Assembly: GCF_029168945.1 (NCBI RefSeq)
Contig: NC_083604.1
Coordinates: forward strand, 69,766,211 to 69,830,210
Direction: 5' to 3'
From: Cannabis sativa
Taxonomy: Eukaryota > Streptophyta > Magnoliopsida > Rosales > Cannabaceae
Length of the DNA stretch: 64,000 bases
Below the pieces are notes generated by a model. It had not been told where the DNA came from, did not search any database, and saw only the letters and a list, made by a program, of their open reading frames with translations. The translations under genes were made by a program, and so were the position numbers. Numbering within the stretch: the stretch's first letter is position 1; the number at the start of each line of letters is the position of its first letter. Positions 11,316 to 22,624 of the stretch are shown here, piece by piece.

Positions 11316-13085
11316 TTTAAGTTGATTTTCATCATCATACTTAAATATTTGAAATTATTCTTATATATTTAATTAAATAGGAAAATTATATTTTTTGTTG
11401 TAAATTAATTTTATTAATTAATTTTGGGCCAACATTAAATTAGAATAATTTTTCCAGGATTAATTTTTTATTTTAACATGCATTTTCGAAAATTGTATTC
11501 TTAAATACTTTAATTTTTCGAAATGCAATATATATTTATAGAAAATTAAATTTGAGTTGTAAATTAATTTATATTAATTTTGTAACAACTTAAATTGAAT
11601 ATTTTTCTAAATATTTATTGGAAATTATTACTAAGATGGAAATAATTCATGTTATTTTCATATCCATCTAAGTAAAATTTATAAATATTAAATTAAAATT
11701 TATATTTAGAATTTTTCATTCTAAATTGGAAATTTTAAATAAATATATATTTAAAATAAATAAAGAGAATCAAAGAAAATACAACTCACTTTAAATAATG
11801 AGCTTGATTATTATTAAGATATTCGATCTCCATTGTTGGTCTTACAAAAGTTAAATGTTTTCAATATAACCTCGAGACGTTAGACTTCGTCCCCCTATGG
11901 ATGGTTATTCGTTGAACGCATTTAACACCGTAAGATTTCATTTGATAAGTGTTTTGTAAGTTTTCGTCTCTATTAGACTCTCCCCTACGGTGACTACTTA
12001 GAGATAAACTTATGAAACATGAAACAATGGTAGAGGCTCATGAAATGAGAATAACCTTGACTCTCGCCTACCGGGACAACGTTGGATTCTTATTTTGATC
12101 GAATAAAAGGTTGCTAGAATGTTTAACATTTTAGACGAGCTGACAACTCTATTCAATGAATGGTAGCTTTGACTCTCGCCTAAACGGGACACTGATATCA
12201 GTTTGTTGAAAACCTTGGAAATTATTTAGGATTGTAAGTTTTAGTATTTTCACTTGTCATTCCTACTTGCTATATGTTTATAATTTCTGAATTGTGTATG
12301 AATTTATATTGAACCATGTTATTTTCTGTTATTAAGTTATAGTTTAATTTTGAATCTTCATTGTTGGTCTAACTTGGCTTGTTTATCTAATGAGATAAAT
12401 CCCTAGTGGATTTTCACCATTAGACATACATAATAGTGTTAGATCTCGAAAGATAAATATTGTATATGCGACATCTAGCTGTTCATCAATTGATGACACC
12501 TTAGACTAGTATTTTTACGATATGAAACAAGAAGATTATATATAAATAAGATTACTTTGACTTTCGCTAATCGAAGCATCGTTGGATTCTTATTTTAAAC
12601 GAAATTATCCTAATTCCTCTTAGCTTATTCTTTTCGAATTAGCTTTAAAAACATATCATTGGATGAATGGTCTATAAATCATTTCATGTCATTTTATATG
12701 GCGCATATGATTATAATCCCGAAATTCTATTCCCAATTGATATAAATCCTCAATCTTAGAAATCTCCTACTTGTATGGGCAAATCTGACTTAGAGTTTGT
12801 ATTAGTAGTGCTGGTCCAAGATAGAATTACTCATAATATTTGGTATAAATTTAAGTCTTTGACTTTAATTTTAGATTCCAAATAGAAATTTTCTTATATT
12901 TCTAATTCCAGAATACAATACAGTTACACTTTTTCAAGTGTTTAATATCCATCTTTAATTAATGGATTAAAACTGTATGGAATATGAGTTAGGTATTCTG
13001 TGACCAGGATCCACTTGAAGTATTCTAAGAACTCTTTCATGTAACTAAACCTATGTCATCAATAGACACTACCATTTTTTTTAAT
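11316..13085 (+). other. Copia interior between the nested insertion and the pol traces
   Basis: There is no ORF of note. From 11316 the sequence resembles the stretch before the insertion (about 8672-9090), so the host had a diverged duplication here. A second duplication is visible. The CTTTGACTCTCGCC..CGTTGGATTCTTATTTT block near 12055-12098 recurs near 12550-12597, each time after a CATTGTTGGTCT box (11833 and 12360), giving diverged units of about 500 bp. Confidence 0.45.
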
Positions 13086-14850
13086 CTATGGCATTTGTAT
13101 CTTGTTCATAGTGGATTTGAGAAGATCAATCTCTACAAAGAGTTAATATGCCTATATCCACTGAAAGTAGTTCATCTCATTCGCAGATGGATGTACATTC
13201 AGGGGTGGATATGAGTTTTTCGTTGTATTCTTAAAACGATAACTCTAGATTATACCTTTTAGCAAAGAAATTTGAAATGTTTGAAAATTTCATTAATTTC
13301 TAGCAATGGTTAAAACCATTAAGGTAAGTGGTTAAAGATCTTGCGAACTGATAGGGGTGGAGAAATAGTTAGTAGATATGCAGTTCAAAGATCATTAAAT
13401 TGATTTTTAAATTATATCCAAACTTACCTCCCCAGAAATTTCGAGTTGCATGTTGATGATTAGTTACTAGCCGTTGCCTAATTCCTTCTATGGTAATACA
13501 ATTTCAGAATGATGTAATGGTTGTATACTTAATGTAAATCATTACTAGATTCATAGATGACCTAATCAAAATCTTAAGAAAAGCTAGAACTGTTAACCAT
13601 GGTTTCTTAGCTATTCTAAGTGATTAGGGGTGGACCATCCCATTGTCAATAGATAAGAAAGTGTTTGTTCAAACAAATACTACTTTTCTAAGATAATGAC
13701 TAAGTCTGAAAACAAGTAGCAAATAAAGGAGATATTTTTCTTGATTCCAAAAGTGTTCTATCATCTTATATAACATATGATGATCCCACTGCCTCTGTTG
13801 TCTTGTCACAACCGAAGAGATCAATACCATTTAGTTTTCTTAGACATAATTCACGGTGCCTTGTCGTAGTGGGAGAGTTTCTAGGAACTCACCTTCTTAT
13901 GACTTGGGAGACACTAGTGATTTAAATCCATTGTGAGTTTAAACAAGTAATGGATTGTCAAGATAAGAAACTAAGAAGAAAAGCCAATAGAACTATGGTT
14001 TAATCCATTCACATGGAATAACATAAAGTTTTCAATTACAAGGACATAAAAGGAAATTTTCGTTTATAAGTCTATTCAATGGACTTAACAAAACTTCCTG
14101 TTCCTAGTATTATAGGTTTGAGTTTATCTAAACCTATGGCTTGTGGTATACACAGTAATTACTTACTCTAATGCAAGCAACTTATTTTAGTAAGATCGAA
14201 GCATTTTCTTTCTAATGGCAATCTATAGAAGCTTCACAACTTCTTAGGTATAGATTTTATTTATCTAAGGAAAAGTCTCAACTATTCCAGAAAAGATAAA
14301 GCCATGAAAGAATTTCTTATATCAACAGTGAGAGGTCTTAGATATGCTTTTGTATGCCTTAGACCAGACACCTGCTGTTGAGTGGGAGTAATGAGTAGGT
14401 ATCAGATTAATCCAGGAGAAGAACATTGGAAGACAATCAAGTAAATCTTAAGATAAAGAAGAGGAACTATATGTTAGTCTATAAGGGTGTGTTTAAAACT
14501 CTTAGACTACACCATATCAGATTTCGAAATTTGCCTTTGTGCTAGTAAATCTTTCTGATAAGATGGTGATTACTCTGGGGGTGGAATAGTGATTTTGGAG
14601 AAGTGTAAAAACCTATCTGAAGTCTCTAGGTCTACCAGAGAGGGACTGAATGTTAAGGTTGCAGGAAAGGTACTTATTCAGTCTAAGGAAAGTTCTATAC
14701 ATTTTTGGCATCATTCCAAATTGCCTTAAACTACTAGTGTTAATTTCTTGATTAACCAAAAGTAGTTGCCAAAGGTATAGAATCCAGTATCCCAAGAGAG
14801 TAGACATATAGAGAGGAATTTCACATTATCAATGATTTTGTGATTAAAGG
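13086..14850 (+). pseudogene. Degenerate copia pol (integrase, RT, RNase H traces)
   Basis: Plus-strand translation gives copia pol landmarks in correct order but in shifting frames. A GAG-pre-integrase piece starting WHLYLVHSGFEKIN is near 13089. The integrase piece ILRTDRGGEI is at 13338-13367. An RT/RNase H junction piece with SRYQINPGEEHWKTIK is at about 14395-14441. RNYMLVYKGV is near 14464, and an RNase H end piece with RHIER is near 14803. Frequent stops and indels separate them and no ORF reaches 100 codons. The product cannot function. In other copia elements these domains integrate, copy and process the element's own RNA. Assignment to Ty1/copia agrees with the primer site and the PPT. 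Confidence 0.75.
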
Positions 14851-14986
14851 AAGAGTAATGGTGGAGAAAAGGTTGTGGTTAATTCAACCTTTCAGATCCT
14901 ATTACGAGAAGTTTACTACTACTACACTTGATTTGTATATCAAGGTGTTGAGATTATTTGAAACGCACTTTTTGTTTTATATTAGT

Positions 14987-14999
14987 GCAAGTGGGAGTT
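14987..14999 (+). other. Polypurine tract of the copia element
   Basis: GCAAGTGGGAGTT stands directly before the 3' LTR start at 15000. AAGTGGGAG is the usual plant copia form for plus-strand DNA priming. Confidence 0.75.
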
Positions 15000-16904
15000 T
15001 GTTGGGTTTTATGCCCTAAATAAAACTCATTTCAATATAATCAGATTTACTTATTAATATAGATCAGAAATAACATTTAATGTTGCATGGTTCACATGAT
15101 TTATTTCATGATTATATGTACATAATGTATGAATTCACCTGAAACCCTTTTTCACATACTTGATCCTGTTTATTGTGCTGTCATCACATTGGAAAGTAAA
15201 CATGACTATGTGAATAAAGTTTCCTAGATTTATCAGACATAGAGTTCTACTGATATGATAATCTACAACAGAGTTTACTTGCATTTGGAGAAGTGCTATG
15301 TTCTTTCCAGAGCATTGGTTAAAGTAAAGCTCAGGTTGGATGCATGGAGTATGCATCGGAAGGGACCGATATTGAACTTTGACTTAGATTTATTAAACTT
15401 ACCGTAATATCTATTCAAGTCAATATCGCCTAGTTGATCCTAGATCAAATGTTCTTAATCCTGTTATGACTAGGCTCAATCTTGAAAGGCTATTCGTATT
15501 CTTTGATTTGTTAGTTAAGCCTACTTTTAGGTCAGGGTGATACGTACATTTTGGGAACACGGTAGTGCAATTGAGTGGGAGCGCTAGCATAAATATGGAA
15601 TCTATAGCTTCTATCTGGCGAATAGTAAGCAAAGGATGATCTCCTTTGAGCTTGACCAAACGAACATAAATGGTGGAGTACTCATTTCACATAAGCTGAA
15701 ATATCATTTATACGGGGTCAAGTGTTTTAAGGAATAAATACATTGTAGGGTGTAACGGTAATTTAATCCCTTTACAGTGTAGATCATTCATATAGAGGAT
15801 CATTGATCACATTAGGATTATAACAATGGATAACTAATGATGTGTCTATATGGTGGAACATATAGAGCATTCTATATACTGAGAGTGCAATTCTAAGTTC
15901 TATGCGTGGATTCAACGAAGAATTAATAAGTTAGTGAATTTTAGTGCTAAATTCTTGATCTACTTATTGGAAGCTCGGTTATATAGACCCAAGGTCCCCC
16001 CACTAGTTGAGATAATATTGCTTGTAAGACTCTTATAATTGGTTTTGATTAATCATTATAATTCTCAAATTAGACTATGTCTATTTGTGAATTTTTCACT
16101 AAGTAAGGGCGAAATTGTAAAGAAAGAGTTTATAGGGGCATATTTGTTAATTATCATACTTTGTATGGTTCAATTAATAAATATGATAAATGACAATATT
16201 ATTTAATAATTATTTATAGTTATTAAATAGTTAGAATTGGCATTTAAATGGTTGAATTAAGAAATTGGCATTTTTGAGAAAATCAGATACAAAAGGTGTT
16301 AAAACTGCAAAATTGCAAAAAGTGAGGCCCAAATCCACTAAGCATGGCCAGCCACTTTTATAGGCAATTTAAACTGATATTTTTATTATTTTAATGCCAA
16401 ATAATTCAAACCTAACCCTAGTGGAATGCTATAAATAGATAGTGAAGGCTTCAGGAAATTTACACTAAATTTCTACACTTTTCTTCAGACTTTCTGAATC
16501 AGAAAAAACTGAGCCTTCTCTCTTCCTATCTTTGGCTGACCTTTCTCTTTCTCCTTCCCTCTTCAATTTCGAAAATCTTAGTGTATGAGTAGTGCCCACA
16601 CACATCAAGCAATACCTCAATCATAGTGAGGAAGATCGTGAAGAAAGATCATCAGCAAAGGAGTTTCAGCATCAAAGATTCAGAGAAAGAGATCCAGGTT
16701 CAGATATTGATAATGCTCTGCTACAGAAAGGAATCAAGGGCTAGATATCTGAACGGAAGGAGTCATTATATTCCGCTGCACCCAATGTAAGGTTTCTTTA
16801 ACTTTATATGTGTTTAATTTCATCGTTTTAGAAAGTTCATATTTAGGGTGTTAATAAACATACTTGTGAGTAGATCTAAGATCCTGGTAAAATAAATTCC
16901 AACA
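15000..16904 (+). repeat. 3' LTR of the copia element
   Basis: It is the same length as the 5' LTR (1905 bp) and nearly identical to it. The differences I saw include C for T and an extra T around 15137-15150, two changes near 15242-15249, A for G near 15498 and A for T near 15639. A missing A near 16053, T for C near 16220 and G for A near 16350 complete the list. The following ATCTT (16905-16909) repeats the five bases before the 5' LTR. Confidence 0.92.
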
Positions 16905-16909
16905 ATCTT

Positions 16910-17285
16910 TGCATTATGCTGTGCAGGATTGGACACCTTACAACCATCTCCCTAATCCCTAAATTTCGACAAGATTTTTGTTTGAAGGTATGCTGCTGTA
17001 AGTGTATCCATGTTGGTTGCTCAACATGTCTATTCTTTTTGAAACAAAGATACTTAGTTCTTTGAAGAACTAAGCGGGTACTAAGTTTGCCTAGTCGAGC
17101 GAGTGCGTCGACTGTTGCATCATCTTTGGGGACTTTCATTTTATTACAGCCTTTGAGCTAACTTAACAAGTATTGATATTAGCTCAAGTAGGCCATCATC
17201 TTTTTACAATGAGCTGCATATTCACCCAGGACATGACCTACGACTAGTTAAGAGTCGTGGTGTATGTCTAGGTGTTCAACCCATG
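16910..17285 (-). pseudogene. Gypsy RNase H remnant, C-terminal part
   Basis: On the minus strand, SDSQLVVGHVLGEYAAHCKK (about 17195-17256) is followed by VPKDDATVDALARLGKL (about 17085-17139). These are the usual end pieces of a gypsy RNase H, which degrades RNA in RNA-DNA hybrids; the aspartate of SDSQ and the DALARL box are present. At least two stops lie between them. The region stops at the copia insertion on the left and at the mitochondrial-like insert on the right. Confidence 0.75.
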
Positions 17286-17706
17286 CTTTTGAGAAGGGCT
17301 TTAGTGCTAGTATTTAACAATCTGGCTGACATTGAACTTGAACTAGCTGCTACCATTGAAAGAGAAGAGAGTGAAGTGACTTTCGGGCTTAGCACTTTTC
17401 CTGTGCAGATGAATAAAGTGGTATTTTATCTCTATGTTACTATTTCGGGGAATGTTGAATTCGCTTTGGGAGTCTCTTACGTATTATAAAGAAGAATTTA
17501 AGTGAGTTCGCTTGGATTATGCTATGTATGAATGATATATTTTTTTTGTAGGGGATCTTGATCCTTTATTCATAGTTCTTACATTAACCGGTCTAGAATT
17601 AGGTGTAGCTATATTACAAGCTTATGTTTTTACGATCTTAATTTGTATTTACTTGAATGATGCTATGAATCTCCATTAAAGTGGTTATTATTTATTTATA
17701 ATTGAA
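17286..17706 (+). other. Insert in RNase H containing a mitochondrial atp6 fragment
   Basis: The two halves of the RNase H remnant are normally about 40 bp apart; here about 430 bp separates them. The right half of the insert encodes the end of mitochondrial ATP synthase subunit a (next entry). I do not recognise the left half (17286-17487). It holds a 68-aa plus-strand ORF that shows no match I can name and may be more organellar sequence. Confidence 0.55.
17507..17679 (+). pseudogene. atp6: Nuclear copy of the 3' end of mitochondrial atp6
   Basis: The plus strand encodes [13 protein letters not shown] (17507-17545) and, one base out of frame, a 41-residue C-terminal piece from 17554 to a TAA stop at 17677-17679. 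That piece contains [19 protein letters not shown] and ends in the residues YLNDAMNLH. This is the C-terminal membrane helix region of plant mitochondrial ATP synthase subunit a, the proton-channel subunit encoded in mitochondrial DNA. It includes the GLELGVA-LQAYVF core. The frame break is in a run of eight T at 17540-17547. Only the C-terminal fifth or so of the gene is recognisable and there is no start, so it cannot make a working subunit. It is a NUMT embedded in the gypsy remnant. Confidence 0.88.
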
Positions 17707-17885
17707 CAAAAGCAAGGAGCTTTTAAGCGTGTGCTAGCTTGAGGCCAGCAATCGGAGCTTCATATTCAGCCTTGTTATTAAAAGCTTTGAATTTGACCTT
17801 TATTACCTCGAGCAGCCATTTTCCCCAAGTGTTCTGAGGGCCATTCCTGCATCATGCAAGTAGTCAATGCACCTTATACTACTTG
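17707..17885 (-). pseudogene. Gypsy RNase H remnant, N-terminal part
   Basis: Minus-strand translation gives GPQNTWGKWLLEVIKVKFKA followed by FNNKAEYEAPIAGLKLA. NN.AEYEALIAGL is the well-known core of Ty3/gypsy RNase H. It continues across the mitochondrial-like insert into the SDSQLVV piece at about 17256. The first catalytic aspartate segment lies further right but is not clear. Confidence 0.75.
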
Positions 17886-18299
17886 AGTTATTTTTGCTCC
17901 TGCTCTCGCTTCTTCTCTGGCTCCTAGTTTTCTCCCAAACCTTGAGAGATTTAGGGACATATGCTTTTTTATTTAGCCATGAAACTCGCGAGAGCTTGGC
18001 CTTTGATGGCCATGTTTAGTTGACAGGTGGCCTTATATTGGTCGAGTCTCGGCGGTTTACTTGAGTGGTCAGCCAGGTGCTTCAGGTTTTAGTGACACCT
18101 GTCGCCGTGGCTTATTGACATGCATTGCATTGGGAGTTTTGGTAGGAGAATGAAGCATGTGCACTTCTCCTCCTTCTCCGTTAAACTTCATGGCGTAAGG
18201 GAATCGTTGAATTTTCCTCTTTGCCATTATGTTGGTCAGAGCCTTCATTGTTATGCTTGCCTCCACCATTTTCATTGTTGGAGAATTGACAGAGATCGT

Positions 18300-20292
18300 C
18301 CACGCTGGTCGACATGTTAGATAGTACTTAGAGCACTATGATGCCCAGTGTTTGTTCGACATTATTTGCTCTCTTGTTTGGGCTTACCAAACAGCTTCTT
18401 TCATTTTTATGAAGCCATCATCTCACTCAAGGAACTCCTTCATGTGGCTCGTTGAGATCCTTCTGATATCTTTCTAGAATTCACTCAACGGTAAGATGCC
18501 TCCGAGTATGGTCGCATATCGACCTTCTTTTGTCAGGTCTTTTACCATGATTGTCTCAACCATGAATCGTTGAATGTAGTCTTTTAAAGGTTTGTATTGT
18601 CTTTGCTTTATTTTGAAAAGATCCTCCAGACGTTAAGGTATTTGTCTTGAGGTAGAGAATTGAATATAGAACTCTCGAGAGAATTATTCCCAAGAATTAA
18701 ATCTTCCTTGGGGCATCTTGAAATACAACTCTTGGGCTATTTCAGCCAGGGTTTCTGAAAAGATTTAGCATTGCACATCTCCAGTTACTTGTTGGAGATT
18801 TCTTTGGATCTCAAAGTACTTGAGGTATACTAAGGGATCTTCTTTTCCCATGTACATCTTCCAAGTTGGTATCTTAAATTTCGGTAAGGACAAGAAATTG
18901 ATGTATGCCGATAAACGTGAGCCCCTTGACCTGTCCAGCTCAAGGTCTAATGGTTTTAGGCCAGCCAAGCCCTTAAACATGTCTCATATTTGATCCAACT
19001 ATGCTTGCACAAAGGGATCTATTGCTCTAGGGGCCTGGTTGATTGGCCCTTCTTGATTGAGTTTCACCTTAGGATTGGCCAGAGCCTGGCCGACCATACC
19101 TTATAAGATGGTATATTCAAGGCAGGACAGCCCTGAGTCTAGCAGCTGTCCATGGTCAACCATCCTTGTGTTGGGCAAGGCCTGGCCGCCCATGCCTCCT
19201 TGACTGGCTGATGGAGCATGTGTGTTGACATGGAGTAGATCACACCAATTGTTGGAGTTTGGTGAATCTAATTGTCTGAAGTGATTGTGTTCATTTCTTA
19301 AGTTGTTGTTGTGTTGGATGTTTCCACCTGTTCCAAGGCCTCGCCAGTTAAAGATTGCCATTTGGGTTACTCGCTCCCAGATGCTCTGGAATAAGAATTC
19401 ACCCTGTTGGGTAGCCAGAGGTGCTCCACTAAGGTGTTTCCCGGTCAAAGGTTGGCCAATAGGGGGTGGGTGCAAAAAACCCCTGGCGGGCCCCCTAGAC
19501 CAATAGTTACCAGAGTCAGGCTATTCCTCCCACTAGATCTTTATTGGAAGGCTTGTCCTCCGTTGAGTTGGGGAAAGTTTGTCCTAGTTCTAGAGGAACT
19601 TGGTTGGATAGTTTGTCTATGGACCCTTCTCGATCTGTCGATTAGTCTCCCTTGGAGAGGATCTCTGATGAGATCCTGGCCTCTTTCGATAGTTCTTGCA
19701 TTGAATCGCCTTGTAAGGTTGCTAACTTCTCTGTTCGGCGGTCTAGTTCCACCTAGTGAGATCAGAGGATGTACTCTTAGTCATCCATCCATCTCAAAAA
19801 TTTGTGTCTCTGTTGTGCGAGTACATCACAGCCAACAACGCATGATTCTTCAATTTGTCCGACTTAATAGACGACCTCTCTAAGTCTGGCTAACTCAAGA
19901 TCTTCTCACAAGTCTACATGGAGCTCGCCATTTGTTGGCTTGCCAATTTCTGGCCTTATCTTTTCAGCATAATACCGGGGGCCAAATTTAGTTGTGGTGC
20001 CTGGGGGTTGCTCCATATTGGCCATTCCTTCAATGCTAGGTGCTAGTGTAGAGTCCTTCCTAGGTGGCAGAGGTTGGCCATTGAGGCCAACTGGGATGGT
20101 GGTGTCGACCTGGCCAGTTGTGGTGGCCAGATTTGTGGTGCCTGCTGAGATGGCAGGGTTTGCGACATCTGTCGGGTTTGTGGAGATTCCAGTTATGACT
20201 AAAACACGAACATCATGATTTGCAGTCATAGGGTCTTGAGGAAGACCCGATGAGGCAGAAGTTGTAGTCAGATTTCTCCTTGTGTTAACCAT
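18300..20292 (-). pseudogene. Gypsy gag remnant
   Basis: The minus strand starts with a plausible initiator MVNTRRNLTTTSASS at 20292, the form typical of plant gypsy gag proteins, and is open to 19906. Gag-like sequence resumes at 19101-19475 (124 aa) and 18765-18980. The last piece includes PKFKIPTWKMYMGKEDP and a YFEIQ step, the classic gag capsid motif. AEIAQELYFKMPQGRFNSW follows near 18690-18745. Stops and frameshifts separate the pieces. In intact elements gag forms the virus-like particle. No zinc knuckle is seen, so it is either lost or beyond recognition. Bases 17886-18300 give nothing identifiable. Confidence 0.72.
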
Positions 20293-20314
20293 GGCGTTTG
20301 ATTAGATTACCTGA

Positions 20315-20342
20315 CAACTTGCTCTCAATAAAAGCACTAAAT
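20315..20342 (-). other. Primer-site region of the gypsy element
   Basis: Read on the minus strand, the bases just inside the 5' LTR are ATTTAGTGCTTTTATTGAGAG. Many plant gypsy elements have TTGGTGCTTTCATTGAGAG at this spot, and the chromovirus at 58697 in this same window has TTTGGTGCTTTCATTGA. The site is diverged. Confidence 0.55.
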
Positions 20343-21422
20343 TGTTGACCTCGGAATTCAGCCAATCGATAACAAAGTACTATTCAGTGCTGATGCTTGC
20401 CACGTGTTACACAATTAGAATAATAAAATAAATAAGACAAGATTTTATAGAGATTCAGCCCCTTTAGTTAGCGGGTAATGACCTAGTCCCCTTTTGGCTG
20501 TATTGATACTGAGAGATAATACTACTCAAATCACTATAGTGCTGAGATCTAAAGTAGCTCTCTTAAGATTACAATGTATGTATGAGTAGGCAAGTCTCTC
20601 ATGAGAGAGAGATAGAGCCTTGGAGGTATGTGAGAAAGAGAGGGAGAGAGCCCTTTGGGCGTGTAGCAGAGAGGGAGAAGAGAATATTAGGGTTTTAGAC
20701 TTAGAGTTAAGAGCTTAGGGAGCTTGGGAGCTTAAATAACTTAGGGTTTTAAAGCTGTTTTTTTTTACATATTTAAATAACAATGTTTAAATGACTAAAT
20801 TATCCCTTGAAAAATAGAGAAGTTGCTGATATTTTGTAGTACTTTTGTAGGCTGTCAAGGTCCAACTCCCAGCTTTGTTCGCTGTCCACGGATGACAGCT
20901 ACGCATCAATGTCTTGCCAGGGAAAAGCTGGCCGACCATGCACCTGCAGGATGCAAGCTAGCCGGCCATACAATGTCTGAAAGTTGAGGTCTGGCCGACC
21001 ATGTTCCTATCAGTGTCTAGTCGGCCATGTGCCTGCTAGAATCTTGCAGGTCATGTTCCTGCCAGCTTTGGCAAGTGGAGGCCAGCCTTTGGACACATTT
21101 TTTTGCAAAGGTTAGGCTTAATTCTTTAGTCAAACATACTCTTCCTTGGTCTAAAAGTCACCTTTTGGTCCGCCAACTTGTGCTTAAATCCTGACCAACC
21201 ATATAAGCTCATCTTGGCCGGCCTATAGACTCCCATTGGTTGACCAAACATGGTGGTACAACTCCTTGACGACTCGTTTAACTTCTTTTGCTTGATGCTT
21301 GACGATCTTGCCATACTTTGTGAGGAGACTTTGTCTTGCTATTGGCAAGGTTGTATTCCACAAGTATTCTGTCTTGGCTTACGTGGACATGCCACATCAG
21401 GTAAATAAAATTTGAGATAACA
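20343..21422 (-). repeat. 5' LTR of the gypsy element
   Basis: The ends read TGTT...AACA on the plus strand, and the length is about 1080 bp. Its inner edge abuts the primer-site region and the gag start, which fixes the minus orientation. It matches the broken left copy (1-32 and about 1325-1964). Divergence between the copies is substantial, so this insertion is older than the copia element. Confidence 0.75.
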
Positions 21423-22389
21423 ATATCAAAATCACAGAAAAAATAATTAAAAAAACTCTAACCAAATCTCAAATCTGTTTCCCCACAACCACCATTGCAT
21501 TTTCTAAATCCAAATGAGCACCAATAAAATGCAAAACAAAAATAAAACTCCGAAAAAATTACAAACCAAATCTGATAGTGTGGAAGCCCCAAATGCCCAA
21601 GCTTGTTTGAAACCATGGAGACGTGAACTCCGATGACTGTGACTCCCACCACTTCCTTCCTCAAACCCTTACCTTTTAGATGACGGAACTACTCTCCTCC
21701 TCTGTGGTCGTCTCCATTACTCTCATCGTCGTTGTTACTATTAGCAATCCTCATATTTTCCCGATGATGGTAAGTAATAAAGATCTGAGACGTTAGCCCG
21801 ATCAATTTGTAGAAATCTAAAATGTTAGGGGAACGATCAATTCGCAGAGCTCTTAAATGATGGAGGAACAATCGGTTCGCACTGTTTAATTTGATTGATT
21901 CACAAGGTTTGCCATTGTGTTTGATTGATTCGGTTCAATATCATCTGGGTTGGGTTTTTTCTTATAGTATTTTAAAAGATAATAACAGGTTTGGTGTTGG
22001 TGATTTTTTTCAATAGTGAAGTGAGTTTGAAAATATAACTATGGATAGTATATGGTAGTGGGTGAAGAAGTTGAAGATTAGATATTTAGGAGAAAGAATG
22101 AGAGATGCAGAAGGGAGAGAGGGTCGAAGGTTTAGGAATAATGGGATATTGATTTTTAATTTTTTTTCTTAAAAAATTAATCTTTTTATTCATTTAAGTA
22201 AACGAAAAAAATAAAAATATATTCTTAATTTATAATAATTTTTTAAAGAATTTATTTTATATTTTTTATTTTAATTTATATCTGTTTTATTTTAATTATT
22301 TTAAATTGATTTTTTTATATTTCAATTTTTTTTTATTTTTTAAATTACTTATGTGGATGAATAGAATTGTGTCATGTGTACACTGTGTC
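21423..22389. other. Spacer, no gene recognised
   Basis: Several 60-70 codon minus-strand ORFs (21458-21871) are open, but they show no conserved feature and no plausible splice structure. The left part is moderately GC-rich; from about 22140 it is nearly pure A/T. It may be decayed transposon sequence. Confidence 0.3.
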
Positions 22390-22397
22390 CACGTAGA

Positions 22398-22588
22398 CAC
22401 GTCCGGCCCTGGGCATAGGCGGGCTAGGCCTGTGCCTAGGGCCCACCCAGCCCAGGGGCCCAAATTTTTTTTCTCTTTTAAAATTATACATTTTTTTACT
22501 GATTTTGAAAAATACCACATTTCTTCTAACATAAGGGTCCAAAAATTTTATTTTTCCCTGTGGCCCACTTCGTTTCAGGGCCGACCCT
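22398..22588. mobile_element. hAT-like MITE, 191 bp
   Basis: The 8-bp sequence CACGTAGA directly flanks both sides (22390-22397 and 22589-22596), the duplication length of hAT transposons. The ends are imperfect inverted repeats around CGGCCCTGGGC (left) and CAGGGCCGACC (right), another hAT-like trait. The inside is a GGGCTAGGCC-rich left third followed by A/T-rich sequence, with no coding capacity. Confidence 0.75.
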
Positions 22589-22624
22589 CACGTAGATAAC
22601 ACATTGTGTGTTCATTGTGGCACT

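Larger units (their letters stand above)
4504..16904 (+). mobile_element. Ty1/copia-type LTR retrotransposon, full structure but coding-dead
   Basis: This is a complete element by structure. It has a 1905-bp 5' LTR (4504-6408), a copia-type primer-binding site just inside it, a polypurine tract before a 1905-bp 3' LTR (15000-16904), and the 5-bp duplication ATCTT on both outer sides (4499-4503 and 16905-16909). By eye the LTRs differ by about nine substitutions and two single-base indels, so the insertion is young. The 8.6-kb interior has no long ORF. Plus-strand traces of copia pol occur in the right order at about 13089-14850, but stops and frameshifts break them throughout. The element sits inside the gypsy remnant and itself holds an insertion at 9094-11315. 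Confidence 0.9.
1..21422 (-). mobile_element. Degenerate Ty3/gypsy retrotransposon, split by a copia insertion
   Basis: Two related LTRs in the same orientation enclose gag and RNase H remnants read on the minus strand. The right copy (20343-21422) starts TGTTGACC and ends GATAACA on the plus strand. The left copy ends at 1964 with the same GATAACA and continues past the left edge. Between them lie gag pieces (18765-20292) and RNase H pieces (17080-17880). Reverse transcriptase and integrase cannot be recognised, so the element is deleted and non-autonomous. The interior is cut by the copia element at 4504-16904; without it the remnant is about 9 kb. Spacer sequence at 1965-4498 uses the same GGCCGGCC/CTGGCC words as the LTRs. 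The outer left boundary and target duplication lie outside the window. Confidence 0.75.

Noticed and set aside
15000..16904. Assembly duplication instead of a 3' LTR
   Set aside because: The polypurine tract, TG/CA ends and the ATCTT target duplication show a real LTR pair.
19407..19883. 158-codon plus-strand ORF
   Set aside because: It is the shadow of the minus-strand gag remnant.
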